Below are positions 1-11,905 of a stretch of 64,000 nt of DNA, piece after piece. A program made the position numbers and the translations under genes. Source of the DNA: Atherix ibis (taxonomy: Eukaryota > Arthropoda > Insecta > Diptera > Athericidae); the NCBI GenBank assembly GCA_958298945.1, contig OY282610.1:26734167-26798166 (forward strand). Reading direction: 5' to 3'. The stretch's first letter is position 1; every line of letters starts with the position of its first letter. Under the pieces are notes generated by a model. That model was given only the letters and a program-made list of their open reading frames with translations, did not search any database and had not been told where the DNA came from.

Positions 1-413
1 GGTAGAACGTTCAATAAGGAATATTACCTGCAAGTTATGCGCAAGTTGCGCTAAGCAATCCGTCAGAATCGCCCGGATTTGTGGAACAACAAAAATTGGC
101 TTTTGCACCATGATAACGCCTCTGCACACGCATCGTTGCTTGTGCGCGAATTTTTGGAAAAAAACAACACACTAATAATGCCGCAGCCACCTTATTCCCC
201 AGATCTAGCTTTCTGTGACTTTTTTTTGTTCCCGAAACACATTCTTTGATCCATTTTTTGGGATGGGCAAAAATCGAAGACAAGCCAAAACACGTGCAAG
301 CAAAGCAGCTGTCAACAATTAACTGAATATTCAAAATGGCCGAACTTGTTCAAATGGAACTCGCATAAGTGAGAGACATAAGTACCAACATAACGCCACA
401 AAAAAATCGAAAA
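1..413 (+). mobile_element. Rearranged mariner (D34D) fragment, fold-back structure
   Basis: Bases 1-237 on the plus strand encode the C-terminal half of a mariner transposase. Visible motifs are NKEYYL, HHDNA (second catalytic Asp), PQPPYSPDL and a third Asp in CDFF. The two Asp are separated by 34 residues, the mariner D34D spacing. A TAA stop interrupts the frame at 52-54. From about 238 the sequence switches to the reverse complement of the 5' end of the same family: bases 240-413 match, inverted, the leader at about 29000-29165 of the copy near 29 kb, including the GACAGCTGCTTTGCTTGC stretch. The element is therefore its own 3' coding part joined to its inverted 5' end, not a simple truncation. 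The left part is cut by the window edge. It cannot encode a working transposase. Confidence 0.88.
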
Positions 414-1334
414 TCGAATATACTTAACCCGCGAAACTTCAAAAAAATATTTATCTAAAAAGTATTCAATAACCAATATTCAAGAGAATTTATAAGGAAA
501 ATTTAATAAAATTTTTGGAAAATAATTATTTTCGAACAAGTGGAAAACTATGGTTTAGTTATTCCCAAATTTAAATATTAGTTAACTACTAATCTTTAAA
601 TGGCCTCAAAGACTTAAAGCGAAAACCAAATTATCTGCTCATATTAGAAACTATTACAAATTGTCTTATTTAGATTTTAAATGAATAAAGAATAAACTTT
701 TTATTATTATTATCAAATCGATATTATGGATTTACTTTTTTGTGGTTAAATTAATTTTAAAATGACCGCTTATTAAATGTGATAAGTGTTTAAAATATTT
801 AGAAAAATGACAGCCTGTATTTAAAATGAGAATAATATAATATTTTTGGATTTTTCTTGTAAGAGAAAAAGTCTCTCTAGATTCTGAATATGTATAAATC
901 GTTATTTTTAATTTAAAGTGAATGTAAAATGGCGTTTTTGAATTTTGAATGAGTTTGTATGAACGTTGAATAATTATAAAATAGCCTCACCGTAAAAATG
1001 GTCGCTTTCATGTAGTCAATATTTGTAGAAGTTAAAAACTTTTGAAAATGGATTAAATGGCCTCCTGTATTTTAAATCCATTATTTATGGATTTTGAAGG
1101 AAGAAAAATGGCTGCCTTAGAGTTTGAAAAAAAAAACACAAATTCGCTATTTTGGATTTAAGGTGAATACAAAATGGCTTTACTGTATCTTAAATAAGGT
1201 AGATAATCGTATCTTTGGCTCTTCTCTCTCTGAAATAATTAGAAAATTATAATTTTGAATTTTTAGTGAGCGAAAAATGGTTTTTTTTGTTAATATGAAT
1301 ACAAAATGGCCTATATAAAATTTTGATAAACATA

Positions 1335-2606
1335 ACAGTTCGGCTGAAAAGTTGAGAACCATGACGTCTAGATGGCGCCTCTTGCAAAAATCTACTTAAT
1401 TATCACAAAGCCCCATGCTTCAAATAATTCTTGTCAAAATTTGACAGCAATCGGTCGATTGGTTCGTGAGATATAGCATTTTGAGTGGAGCAACTTTTGT
1501 TATTGAAAAAAAAATGGATAAAGACGAATTTCGTGTATTGATAAAGCGTTGCTTTTTGATGAAAAAAAATACAGTGGAAACCAAAGCATGGTTTGACAAT
1601 CGTCTGCTCCAGCTATTTCAACTGTGGAATATTGGTTTCGTCAATTTCGAACTGGTCGTACGAGCACAGTTGATGCAGAACGCAGTGGACGCCCAAAAGA
1701 GGTGGTTACGGCAGAAAACATCAAAAAAATCCACAAAATAATTTTAAATGACCGTAAACTGAAGTTGAGCGAGATAGCTGAGACTCTGAAGATATCGAAA
1801 GAGCGTGTTGGACATATCGTGCATGAATATTTGGGCATGCAAAAGCTGTGAGCAAAGTGGTTGCCGCGTGGGCTCACTGTGGACTAAAAACAACAACGTG
1901 TTGATGATTCTGAGCAGTGTTTGGAGCTGTTCAAGCGCAATAAAGCCGAATTTTTGCGTCAATATGTGACAATGGATGAAACATGGCTCCGTCACCACAC
2001 TCTAGAGTCCAATCGGCAGTCGGCAGAGTGGAGAGCGAGCGACGAACCGAATCCAAAGCATGGAAAGACGCAACAGTCGGCTGGCAAGGTGATAGCGTCT
2101 GTATTTTGGGATGCACATGGTATAATATTCATTGACTATCTCCAGAAGGGACAGACGATGAACAGCGACTATTATATAGCGTTATTGGATCGTTTGAAGA
2201 AAGTTATCGCTAAGAAACGGCCTCATTTGAAGAAGAAAAAAGTGTTGTTTCACCAAGACAATGCACCGTGTCACAAGTCGATGAAAACGATGGTCAAACT
2301 CAATGAATTGGGCTACGAATTGCTTCCCCATCCACCGTATTTTCCAGATCTGGCCCCCAGCGACTTTTTCCTGTTTGCAGACCTCAAGAGAATGCTCGCT
2401 GGCAAGAAATTTAAGACCGATTGCCGAAACTGAGGCCTATTTTGAGGCAAAACCGAAAGAGTACTATAAAAATGGTATCGAAAAGTTGGAAGATCGCTAT
2501 AATCGCTGTATCGCCCTCGAAGGCAACTATGTTAAATAATAAAAATGAATTTTGCAAAAAAAAATATTTCTACTGTGTTTCGTTCTAAACTTTTCAGCCG
2601 AACTGT
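1335..2606 (+). mobile_element. Full-length mariner element with TIRs and TA target site
   Basis: The left end ACAGTTCGGCTGAAAAGTT (1335-1353) is matched by its reverse complement at 2588-2606, giving terminal inverted repeats of at least 19 bp. TA dinucleotides flank both ends (1333-1334 and 2607-2608), the expected mariner target duplication. The length of 1272 bp is normal for mariner. The inside encodes a broken transposase on the plus strand. It was inserted into the AAAATGGC array. The right TIR shares GGCTGAAAAGTTT with the element at 2885-4064, so the two are related. Confidence 0.93.
1514..2539 (+). pseudogene. Mariner transposase pseudogene
   Basis: The ATG at 1514 opens an MDKDEF start typical of this mariner group. 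The frame is lost near 1618 and resumes at about 1624 with the helix-turn-helix half and GRPKEVVTAENIKK. A TGA stops it at 1849-1851 and a further stop follows near 1884. It then reads on through the first catalytic Asp (TMDETW), GKVIASVFWDAHG, the second Asp in HQDNAPCHKS and the third Asp in LAPSDFF, with 34 residues between the last two. Another frameshift lies near 2410-2435, before the C-terminal EAYFEAKPKEYYKNG, and the frame ends at 2539. All three catalytic Asp codons survive, but at least two frameshifts and two stops make it non-functional. Confidence 0.92.
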
Positions 2607-2884
2607 TATAATGGCCTCTCCGTAATTTGAATGAGAGAAGCAAAATGCTATTCTTAGTTACACACAAATGTATACATAACAAAATGGCTTCTGTAAAATT
2701 CAAAATGGTCGTCTTTTGTTTTGAAAATATGACAACAGTGGTAAGAAATTATTATTTCTTAATAAGGATAATATGAAGACCGGTATTTTAAATGAAAATA
2801 AAATAATTTCCATGGATGCACATGCAAGAAGAATGGCCGTCCTAGAGTTAAGAAAATGGCGTCTTTAGATTTTTAATGAGCATG

Positions 2885-4064
2885 CGAGGGTGGCCTGAAA
2901 AGTTTCCGGCCTGATAAAGACAATACAAATTTTGTTGGGTTTTTTTCCAGTTTCATATTTTTATATTATCTCCATCAAGTCCAATACATTTTTCGTCTCG
3001 ATTTTCTAATTAAGTTATACCATTTTCATAATGTGATTCTTCGTGATCTTTAAAAATACGTATTTTCAGCATTATTAACTACCTCATTGCTATCAAATAG
3101 TTATTCAGCAATCAATTTTTGAGGTTAGGAAATAGGTGATGGTTGCTGAGTACTAAATCAGCTGAATAAGGCGTATATGCAAGCACTTCGAACTTTGGTT
3201 TGTTGATTTTAGCCATTACGATGTCTGACGAATGTGTTGGGGCATTGTCATAATGAAACGAGATTTTTTTTTGCTACTTTGTTGCTCAAATAATGCAATA
3301 AATTTTATCAATAACATTGATACTTTTACCTTTTTTAAGGTAATCCATTAATAGTATTCCTTTGCATTCCAGTAAACGGTCGCCATAATCTTGTGTGCCG
3401 ACCAAATTGTCTTTGCCTTAGTTTGACTATTGTCTACTTTTAGAAGTGTAGTGGTATACACAAGTCTTATATATATTTATAAATTGACTCAACAATTTAT
3501 GGGGATTTCGAAAAACGCACGTGACACCAATCTTGCGCAAAGCTTTTCCATGTCAAAAAAATTATGTAAAATAGTACATACACATTCTTTTGATATTCTT
3601 ACAGTCTCAGCTATCTCAGCTATTTCAATTTTCGGTTTTCCGGTACAATTTTATAGATTTTTTCAATCATTTCAGAAGTTGTTACCTCAGTAGGGCATCC
3701 GGTGAATGGTTCATGCTTAGTGCTCTTGCGATGTTTTTTAAAATTCTCAAATTCATTGTTTTATCATTGATTATGATCCAGAAATTCCTTTTAGTATTGA
3801 GTTCCTTTCTTGTTCGATTTGAAACGGTGCTAAACCTTTTCAGTGTAAGTATTTTATAATAGCATGTTTTTCCAAATTTTTTCATTTTTATTAAATAAAC
3901 AAATGTGTCTAATTTCGAGAGCTGTTAAACTTATAATAACAAAACTATTGACCTGTAATTTTGTAAACGAACTAATAAAGGATAGTATTATAGAATTTCA
4001 CAAAGAAATTATATCTGTTAGTGCCATTTATATGTTGAGCCGGAAACTTTTCAGCCCTGCCTCG
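2885..4064 (-). mobile_element. Old mariner/maT-like element with TIRs, transposase badly decayed
   Basis: The left end CGAGGGTGGCCTGAAAAG and the reverse complement of the right end CGAGGCAGGGCTGAAAAG form imperfect inverted repeats, both continuing into TTTCCGGC. A TA follows the right end (4065-4066); the left flank is TG, presumably mutated. Minus-strand remnants of a transposase are readable in shifting frames: EVTTSEMIEKI near 3690, a helix-turn-helix part ending in MEKLCA near 3550, and NAPTHSSDIVMAKIN near 3240. The third catalytic position reads LVLSNH, with Asn in place of Asp. Many indels and stops are present. It is more diverged than the neighbouring mariners, suggesting an older insertion. 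Confidence 0.8.
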
Positions 4065-4434
4065 TAGGATAGCTAACTAAAATGGAGAATTATCTGAATG
4101 TTGAGTCGAATATTAAATGATTAGAAAATAGGACTTATATACAATAGTAAGCGGTTCAGATATTTGGAAAAAGAAAAATCCAGCATAAAATGGCCCCTTT
4201 TAGATTCGATGTAAATACAAAATGGCGTCTTAGAATTTTAAATTAGTACGAGCATAATATATTTTTTAAACTCTATTATAAAAGATTTCTGTCTGTTTCC
4301 TCATTTAAAATATAAGAAAAATTGCTGTTCTGTAACTTTATTCAGTATAAAACGGTTTTTTTAAGGTTTTCAAAGACTTGTATGATCTTTAAATGAAAAT
4401 AAAATGGCCTCTCCGTATTATGTTATGCATTTAA

Positions 4435-5684
4435 CGAATCAATAAGTCCTTGGAAAAAGATGGAAAAAAACTGTTTTTTAAAAAAAACATTATTTTTCAA
4501 CATAATCTCCTTTCAGCTCTATACACTTTTCCAACCGTTTTTCCAAAATTTTTATCCCGTCCAAAAAATAGGATTTCGGAAGTTCTGCAAAATACTCATC
4601 CGTTTGAGCAATGACGTCCTCGTTGGAAGTGAACAGTCGTCCGCCAAGCCATTTCTTCAGATTGGGGAAAAGAAAATAGTCACTCGGGGCCAAATCTGGT
4701 GAATAAGCGGGATGCTTCAACAATTCCATTCTCAATTCCACAAGCCATGGAAACAGCTGAGGTGTGCACACGCGCATTGTCCTGATGCAAGAGGATTTTT
4801 TTCTTCCTCAGATGGGGGCGTTTCTCTTTGATTTCCTCGCTCAACCGTTCCAATAACGACGCGTAATACGCTCCTGTTATTGTTTTTCCTTTTTCCAAGT
4901 AGTCGATAAAAATGATGCCCTGCGAATCCCAAAAGACCGTGGCCATCACCTTGCCGGCCGATGGCACAGCTTTTGCCTTCTTCGGAGCCCGTTCACCCTT
5001 GAAAATCCACTGTGATGACTGTCTCTTCGTTTCTGGAGTGTAGTAGTGTATCCAAGTTTCGTCCACAGGATTGCGATGAAAGAGTGCCAACATAGCCTCA
5101 GAGTCCACTACACGATTGCGCTTATTCTCCTCTGAGAGCAAACGCGGCACCCATCTTGCCGAAATTTTTTTCACAGACAATTTTTCATGCAAAATTGAAG
5201 CGACTGCACCTTGTGATATACCCGTGGCCTCAACTAATTCGCGCACTTTAATTCGGCGATCGTTCAAAATCAGATCGTGGATTTTGTCGATGATTTCAGG
5301 AGTAGACACCTCAACTGGGCGTCCTGAACGATGTTCATCTTTTGTGGATGAACGGCCACGTTTAAATTCATTCACCCAATTGTAAACCGTCGCAAACACA
5401 GGTGCAGATGTGCCATGAACTGCATCCAACACGGCTTTGATTTCTTTCGGGCTTAAGCCTTTCAAATGGAGGTGTTTGATGACAGCACTAAACTCGCTTT
5501 TTTCCATTGTTATGCACAAATAAATGTCGTTAACTTTAATCGACGATAGAAATTGACCTACGCTATGGATCGAGCTGAAATTTTGACAGCTTTTCTGTCG
5601 ATAATGCTACCTACAAAAAAAATCTTTACTGACACTACGAGCGCAATTTCGTGGATTTTCTAAGGACTTATTGAACGACCCTCG
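4435..5684 (-). mobile_element. Near-full-length mellifera-type mariner
   Basis: The right end, read inward on the minus strand, is CGAGGGTCGTTCAATAAG followed by TCCTTAG, with TA at 5685-5686. The left end begins CGAATCAATAAGTCCTTGG at 4435, so about seven bases of the outer TIR are lost there. The same TIR family flanks the element at 57544-58841, so these are two copies of one lineage. The length of about 1250 bp is close to complete. It lies directly beside the last AAAATGGC segment. Confidence 0.9.
4490..5507 (-). pseudogene. Mariner transposase, nearly intact but frameshifted
   Basis: The frame starts with MEKSEF at 5507; an upstream in-frame ATG at 5519 exists but MEKSEF matches the family start. 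It reads through both DNA-binding helix-turn-helix regions, SGRPVEVSTPEIID, WVPRLLSEENKR, the first catalytic Asp in VDETWIH, and HQDNA. Two defects are visible. About nine residues are missing just before VDETW (LFHRNP joins directly), an in-frame deletion. A single frameshift near 4750, after VSMA, moves the third-Asp region (YSPDLAPSDYF) and the C-terminus GDYVEK into another frame ending at 4490. This is the least damaged transposase in the window. Confidence 0.93.
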
Positions 5685-5686
5685 TA

Positions 5687-7815
5687 ATTTTATCCAATTA
5701 CAAAATATATTCAAAATGCATTCGAAGTGGTCTCGTTTGACTTCCAGGCACCACTTTATATAAATTAAATTCATATCCTTCGCTGGGGTTTAATCGTATT
5801 TTTTTCTTCTCAACTAACCGAACATAAAATAACAAAATTTTTTAAAGGTTTCAGCAAATTATATTTTTCTTTAATAATTTATGAAATTTGTGCGCATAAT
5901 TTTTTTTTTAATAATCTTTGTCACTCAATCGTAAAAATATTATTTGATAAATTTCCTATTTAATTTTGGCAATCACAAAATATATACCGGAAGTAATGCA
6001 ATATACCATCTATAAACAGAAAAATATGAACTATTATTTGATTACCACTGAAATTTGTACTTAATTTACTGTGATTTCGATTTAGTATCAAACGAAGAAT
6101 ATAAAATTACTGCAATAATATTAATTATGTGGTAATGGATGAACCTAAATAATATATACAAAATTATATGGAAGTGTAAAATTTTACTACCGGTTATATT
6201 GTATAATAAAATATGAAAAATTATCCAATTTAATTCGAATGCAGTGATACTGTTTGGATTTAGTTGCCTGTAATTCTATAGTTTATGTTATTACGTGGTT
6301 CTATGAGATACGATAGAGTCCATATGGTAAGATAGATATTCATCGTAACAAATGTCATACGTGTCTATTATGAAAAGGATATTCTTGATGGTAGCCAATA
6401 TTAATCGATGTTCGTTCGGTTAAATCTACTCGTATAAAATCTATATTGTTGTGATTTACTGAGAAGTTTTCACGGCAGAGAAAAATTTAGTTGCTATTAA
6501 AGCCGAATAAATTTACGGGTAAAAATCGATTTAGTATACGTTGTTGTTGTTGACAAAAATCATTGAATCTTTTCCCATAGCTTTATAAAATCGGTGTTTA
6601 CCAATTAGGAGGAAATTTCAGACCACAACAACTATGACTTAGTCGCACACCTAATATGTTATGTCTATAGAAATTGATGGAATACTGAACAAAACATATC
6701 TGACGATAATGATCCATTTCTGTAAAGTTGCAAACACATTTAATACCCCCTTCCCACCTCCCCTGACAAGTAACTCGTACATCAACGTATTTCCTCCATA
6801 TTTCTACTTATTCGTAAATTTGTATTCGAAGCAATCTGTTCAATTGGAATATTTTCGAAAGAAGGATTTTGGAGCACATATGTTTCAACCGATATATTAT
6901 AGTTTAATGCATATATCCTTTTTTCTATATTGTTACAATTTTTGTCCTTTTATGTCGATATGGTGTTTTTATCCTTAGGCCAACCACAAACAGTATAAAG
7001 TTTTGCCAGTCTTACAAATATGGGCCTTTAAAAACAACAATATTGGAAATGCAAGGATCATTCGAGCCTGAATAGCTGGTGATTGTTGGGTTTTTCAATA
7101 TTCATCCTAATTTTGATTTCAATATGTTTCCATTGTTACATTATGACCATATATCAGATGTAGGTTGTTTTTTCCCCGGCTTTTTGGGAATAGTTTTTCA
7201 TTATGATTGGAAATTGTTTAAGGACGAAAGTTTAACCAACAAAAAAATTTTTTATAATAAAATAGCAAAAAGTTTACTTTATTTTGAATTTACTGTTGAA
7301 AAATTTAAACGAAATTTACTTTAATACAAACTGATTAAAGTTGAGCATATATTTTGTGGAATCTAAGATTACAGGTCCTTACAATATGTACATATATTTT
7401 TCCATTTTCTAATTGGCAAAAGTTGATAATTTTGCTGGTTAATAAAAATGTCAGCATTTTCTGATAGAAAAGATCAAAAACTTTTCTAAAAAATAGTATA
7501 AAGAAAAGGACATGAAAGAGAATTAAATAAACTAATCTGCCATAAAGAATTAATGAGCAGAAGTTTTCAATGAATTTTTAATAAAATTATTACGATTAAA
7601 AGGAATCCAAAAGGACTAAAATTGTTTTATTCGAAAATAGTTTATCTTTAATTTAAATTTTGTTCTTTTTTATCTAAACGATATGGAAAATATTTGCATT
7701 TCTCATAATAAGGATAAAGAAAGAATTCTTATCAACGTGTTTTATTTACAATACATTTTCACATGATGATATAAAAATGCTTAAAATGTTTGCAAACAAA
7801 TTTGCTGTTTTAGAA
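5687..7815. other. AT-rich intergenic, no gene seen
   Basis: This stretch is plain AT-rich sequence. The longest open frames (for example 6661-6978 and 7079-7324 on the plus strand) have no recognisable domain and a composition typical of random AT-rich DNA (F, I, Y, N, K). A short GTTGTTGTTGTTGAC run lies near 6540. No transposon ends or RNA genes were recognised. Confidence 0.6.
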
Positions 7816-7818
7816 TGC

Positions 7819-7879
7819 AAAAAAAAAAAAAAAAAAAAAAAATTAATCCCCGCCAACGCCCTTCTTCCATTCTATATGA

Positions 7880-7912
<33 letters not shown>
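7819..7912. repeat. Poly-A tract and (ATT)n microsatellite
   Basis: An uninterrupted run of 24 A occupies 7819-7842. About 40 bp further on, an ATT trinucleotide run of roughly nine units occupies 7884-7912. Both are simple-sequence repeats. The poly-A could be the tail of a decayed retroelement, but nothing recognisable precedes it. Confidence 0.9.
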
Positions 7913-10390
7913 GGCAGGTTTTTTTTTCTGTATTTATATGAATTTTATAATAAAAAGGACTCAGGATCATAGTCTATAAAATTAAAGTCATAATCACAGT
8001 TCCGATTATGGTGGCGATAATAAAGCTACTGAAGTGGAATATAAAGCTTTTTTAGTCCTTTTTGTGAAGTGCATTGAAGTATTTAGTAAAAAAATGATAA
8101 AAATTTCGATTCATTATTTTTTATTATTATATTAAATAAAGAAGAAGATACTCTTAAATGTGATAATATAAAAAGCTTAACAATTTATTATTAATAATAT
8201 TTTTAGCGATTATAAACTATAAAATTTATAAAAGGATAACAAATTATGGTTTACCGTTTATGCGTTCTTACATAACATTTTCGAAGAAGAAAGTTTCAGA
8301 ATAAATAATCCATAAAGTAATATACGAGTCGATGTACACAGCGAATCCTTATTGTGACTATTCCGGTCGTACTTATCAAATTGGTAATATTCGCTTTTGT
8401 GTTAACTAAGCTTATGGGCAGGACTTTAGAGAAAAACTTGCTGCAGTAACGTTGACGATATTAATACGAGTCATAATGTCGTAAAATGGTCAAACGGATT
8501 TCTGAAGGCCGGGTAAAAAAAAATCAACTGCAGAAGGGAATAAATTACGCCAAATAATACGCTTCGTTTAAGCGCAATGGAAACCCGTAAGAAACCTGTG
8601 CCCGCAGATTTGGTATTTCGAAGATTTGATAGTCAGCTTCCAACGCCCACAGACTTCTCCTATGTCATAGTAATTGTGCAAGTAAAGTCCGCAACACCGT
8701 AAAGCTAACGAGCTTTTGTCGTTTAGAACTAGAACAGAGCTTTGTCCAATGATTCGATATGGGAAAAAAACGCTTCGTCCTTGTCCTCGAATGCAATGGT
8801 ATTAACCCATATCTCAGGCAGTACGGGCGTTACTATTGCCTGTTCTTTTGTTGTCTAGAAACATGCTGACATTGGACTGAGTCGGATTTGTGGGTTCATA
8901 TGCGGATTGAGATGGAACACATCAAAATATGCAGACATTTTAATGTGCTGCCAAGCGAGAAGGTTTCTCGGTTAAATTTGTTTTTCTACCTAAAAGTGAA
9001 TAGTTTCAGAGTAAATTGTTGACTGTTCCAGGAAGGTGAGTTTGAAGATTTGCTTCTACGCATTTTCAATTTCAGTTATTTTTCATGTAAATTGAGTGTA
9101 TTATTTATGGTCTATGTACAGTCAAATCAGTTGCAGAGTGCCTGTCTAATTGGTAGGTACATGTTGGGAATGATTCGATATACACGGCTGCATCATTTGC
9201 ATGTAAGGATCCCGAACGCTGGGCGAGATACCGAAATGGTAGTGAGGCGTTGAGACGGCGTAAAATTCAAAGATTACAAACTGCTGCTATGCTGCGTTTA
9301 CGTTACATCTCATCACCTCTTGTAATTTCACACCCTTTCACATCCTTTTATATCTGAAGACCAGTCAGCTCTTAGCATACAAAGTCCAGTTCAGGGCCAT
9401 GTGGCATGTGGCACGTTTCGCATTTCAATGAGTTCACATCTGCGATGCGGTTCCGCTAACCACCGACGATGAAAATAATTTTTTTTGATGAGGGTGGTTT
9501 CAGTTATGTTCATCACCCTCCCACAAAGTATTTCGTATTAATCCTTACCTTTTCTATTGCCTTACAATTGCACATTCTTTGTTCTTCATTGCTTTTTTTC
9601 TATTGACAAGGGTTTATTTGTTGTTGTTTTTTTTTTGTAGTTTTCACATAAAAAATGTAAGATTACTTAGAATTTTTATTATTTCCGGTATACAGCAATT
9701 CTATACAAAAAACGCACAATTTCGGATAGATTAAAAGTCTTTTTTTGGTATTTTTTTACTTTGTTCCTACGTTCTCTTATTAAGTTGAAAAGTGAATTTC
9801 ATTTGTGTACAAAATAAAAAGCACTTCTTGAATTTTTCACTCACTTTATTACAATTTTGAATTTTTGTAATTTTGTACATATTGTGAAACGTACTGAAAG
9901 CTTTCTTTTTTTCTCTCTCTTTGTACTTAGTTTTCCACTTTTAAAAAAAGCAATTTTAATTTTTGCAGTAGTTACTATTTAAAAATTGAAAAGGTTTTTA
10001 TTACAATAACATTTAACGAATTTTGTTTATCCCGTTTTTTTCTCACAAATTTAAGTAGTTTTTATGCAAGAAATGCCCCACTTCTGTGGGAATTATTGTA
10101 AGAAAAGTAAACGACACCAATATGGCTTCGAATCAGTTTTTAATTGCTTTAAGTACTTTTAGCCTTATTCTGACATTATATTTTCCAGTTATTTCTCAAA
10201 GGTGAAATAAAATTAATTTAAATATATTTATAAGAGAGATTTCTATAATTTTTTGGGTAAGAAATTTTGATCCTAAAAAAGGGTGTTATTTTTGAAATTG
10301 TTAAAATATTTGAAAATTGTAACTGTTTTTTCAAAAAAACTTTTAAAACTGACTGACAATGTTCGTTGTATACAGTTCATCGCAATCTTA
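7913..10390. other. Intergenic with a less AT-rich island at 8400-9480, unassigned
   Basis: The outer parts are AT-rich. Between about 8400 and 9480 the composition is visibly more balanced and codon-like stretches appear on both strands, but every frame is interrupted and no family could be recognised. It could be a decayed transposon, a non-coding exon or a regulatory region. A small inverted repeat, GATGAGGGTGG and CATCACCCTC, lies at about 9487-9522. No gene is called. Confidence 0.4.
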
Positions 10391-10394
10391 AAAT

Positions 10395-11905
10395 ATCAAA
10401 ATTTCTACCCACGATCTCAAAAGTTCAAAATTAAAAAAATTTAATAAACTAAAAATTTCAAAATCTCAAAATTTTGAAAACTGTAAATCCTGAAATCTTG
10501 AAAAGTCAGAATCTCAAAATCTCAAAATTTCAAAATTCTAAAAACTGATAAATCTCAAAATCTCAAAAACGTATGACCCCAAGATCTCAAACTTTCAAAA
10601 TTTTGAAATCTAAACATTTAAAAAAAAATAAAAATCTCAAAATGTCTAAATTTTAAAACCTGAAAATTCTATAATCTCAAAAACACAAAATCTCAAAAAC
10701 TTAAAATCTCAAAATCTTAAAATTTCAAAATCTCTAAATTTTAAAATATCAAAATTTTAAGAATAAAATAAGTGTGAAATCTCAAAATTTCCAAATCTCA
10801 AAATCATAAAATCGCAAAATTCTAAAAACTAGTAAATCTAAAAATCTCAAAATCTCCAAAACTTATGACCTCAAAATCTCAAAATTTTCAAATCTTAAAA
10901 TCTAAAAATAACTAAAAATCTCTAAGTTTTAAAACCTAAAAATTCTATAATCTCAAAAACACAAAATCTCAAAAACTTAAAACCTCAAAATCTTAAAATT
11001 TCAAAACTTTAAATCTCATAATTTTAAAATCTCAAAATTTTGAGAACACAATAATTGGGAAATCTCAAAATTTCCAAATCTCAAAATCATAAAATCGCAA
11101 AATTCTAAAAACTAGTAAATTTAAAAATCTCAAAATCTCAAAAACTTATGACCTCAAAATCTCAAAATTTTCAAATCTAAAAATCTAAAAAAAAACTAAA
11201 AATCTCTAAGTTTTAAAATCTAAAAATTCTATAATCTCAAAAACACAAAATCTCAAAAACTTAAAACCTCAAAATCTTAAAATTTCAAAACTTTAAAATC
11301 TCATAATTTTAAAATCTCAAAATTTTGAGAACACAATAATTGGGAAATCTCAAAATTTCCAAATCTCAAAATCATAAAATCTCAAAATTCTAAAAACTAG
11401 TAAATCTAAAAATCTCAAAATCTCCAAAACTTATGACCTCAAAATCTCAAAATTTCCAAATCTCAAAATCTAAAAAAACTGAAATTCTTAAAATCTCTAA
11501 ATTTTTAAACTTGAAAATTCTATAATCTCAAAAACACAAAATCCCAAAAAAATCAAAATTTCAAAATATAAAAAATCTCAAAATATCAAAACCTAAAAAT
11601 GTCTAAATGTCCAATCTTAAATTCTTTAAATATGAAAATCTCAAAAATTGCAAATTTCGAAATTTTAATATCTTAAAAATTCAAAACCTCAAAATCTTAA
11701 AAACTAAAAATCTCAAAACCTGAAAATCTCAAAATTTTAAAATCTCAAAAATTTTAAATCTCAAAAACCTGAAAATCTCAAAATCTCCAATCTTAAAATC
11801 TTTAAAAATTAAAATCTCAAAAATTGCAAATCTCGAAATTTTAATATCTTAAAAACTTAAAATCTAAAAACCTCAAAATATTAAAATTCGAAAAATCGCA
11901 AAATA
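10395..11905. repeat. CTCAAAATYT minisatellite with ~285-bp higher-order repeat
   Basis: About 1.5 kb is made of 9-11-bp units of the type AATCTCAAAA, with variants TTTCAAAA, CTTAAAA and CCTCAAAA. A longer period is superimposed: the block starting AAATCTCAAAATTTCC recurs at 10778, 11060 and 11345 (spacing 282 and 285). Each copy is followed by AAATCATAAAATCG or CTC, then AAAACTAGTAAAT and ACTTATGACCTC. A more diverged copy of the same block lies near 10500-10620. The strand asymmetry (C on the plus strand, almost no G) is strong. No coding potential is seen. Confidence 0.93.

Larger units (their letters stand above)
600..4434. repeat. Degenerate AAAATGGC interspersed array, interrupted by mariners
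   Basis: In the three segments 600-1334, 2609-2884 and 4067-4434 the short motif AAAATGGC, or near variants, recurs every 30-80 bp. It is often preceded by GAATAC or TAAAT and followed by GTC, CTC or TGCC; examples lie near 928, 1104, 1170, 1313, 2684, 2868, 4189, 4218 and 4402. The surrounding sequence is divergent, so this looks like an old decayed tandem repeat. Two mariners (1335-2606 and 2885-4064) split it, and a third (4435-5684) sits at its right edge. No gene is seen in the segments. The 414-599 stretch to the left is plain AT-rich DNA. Confidence 0.6.

Noticed and set aside
35..334. 99-codon minus-strand frame
   Set aside because: It runs antisense through the mariner and across its inversion junction; the motifs are on the plus strand.
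6661..6978. 105-codon plus-strand frame
   Set aside because: Composition is that of AT-rich random DNA, with no domain, no splice signals and no conservation evidence.
9050..9253. 67-codon plus-strand frame in the 8400-9480 island
   Set aside because: No domain and frames on both sides are interrupted; the island is noted but no gene is called.
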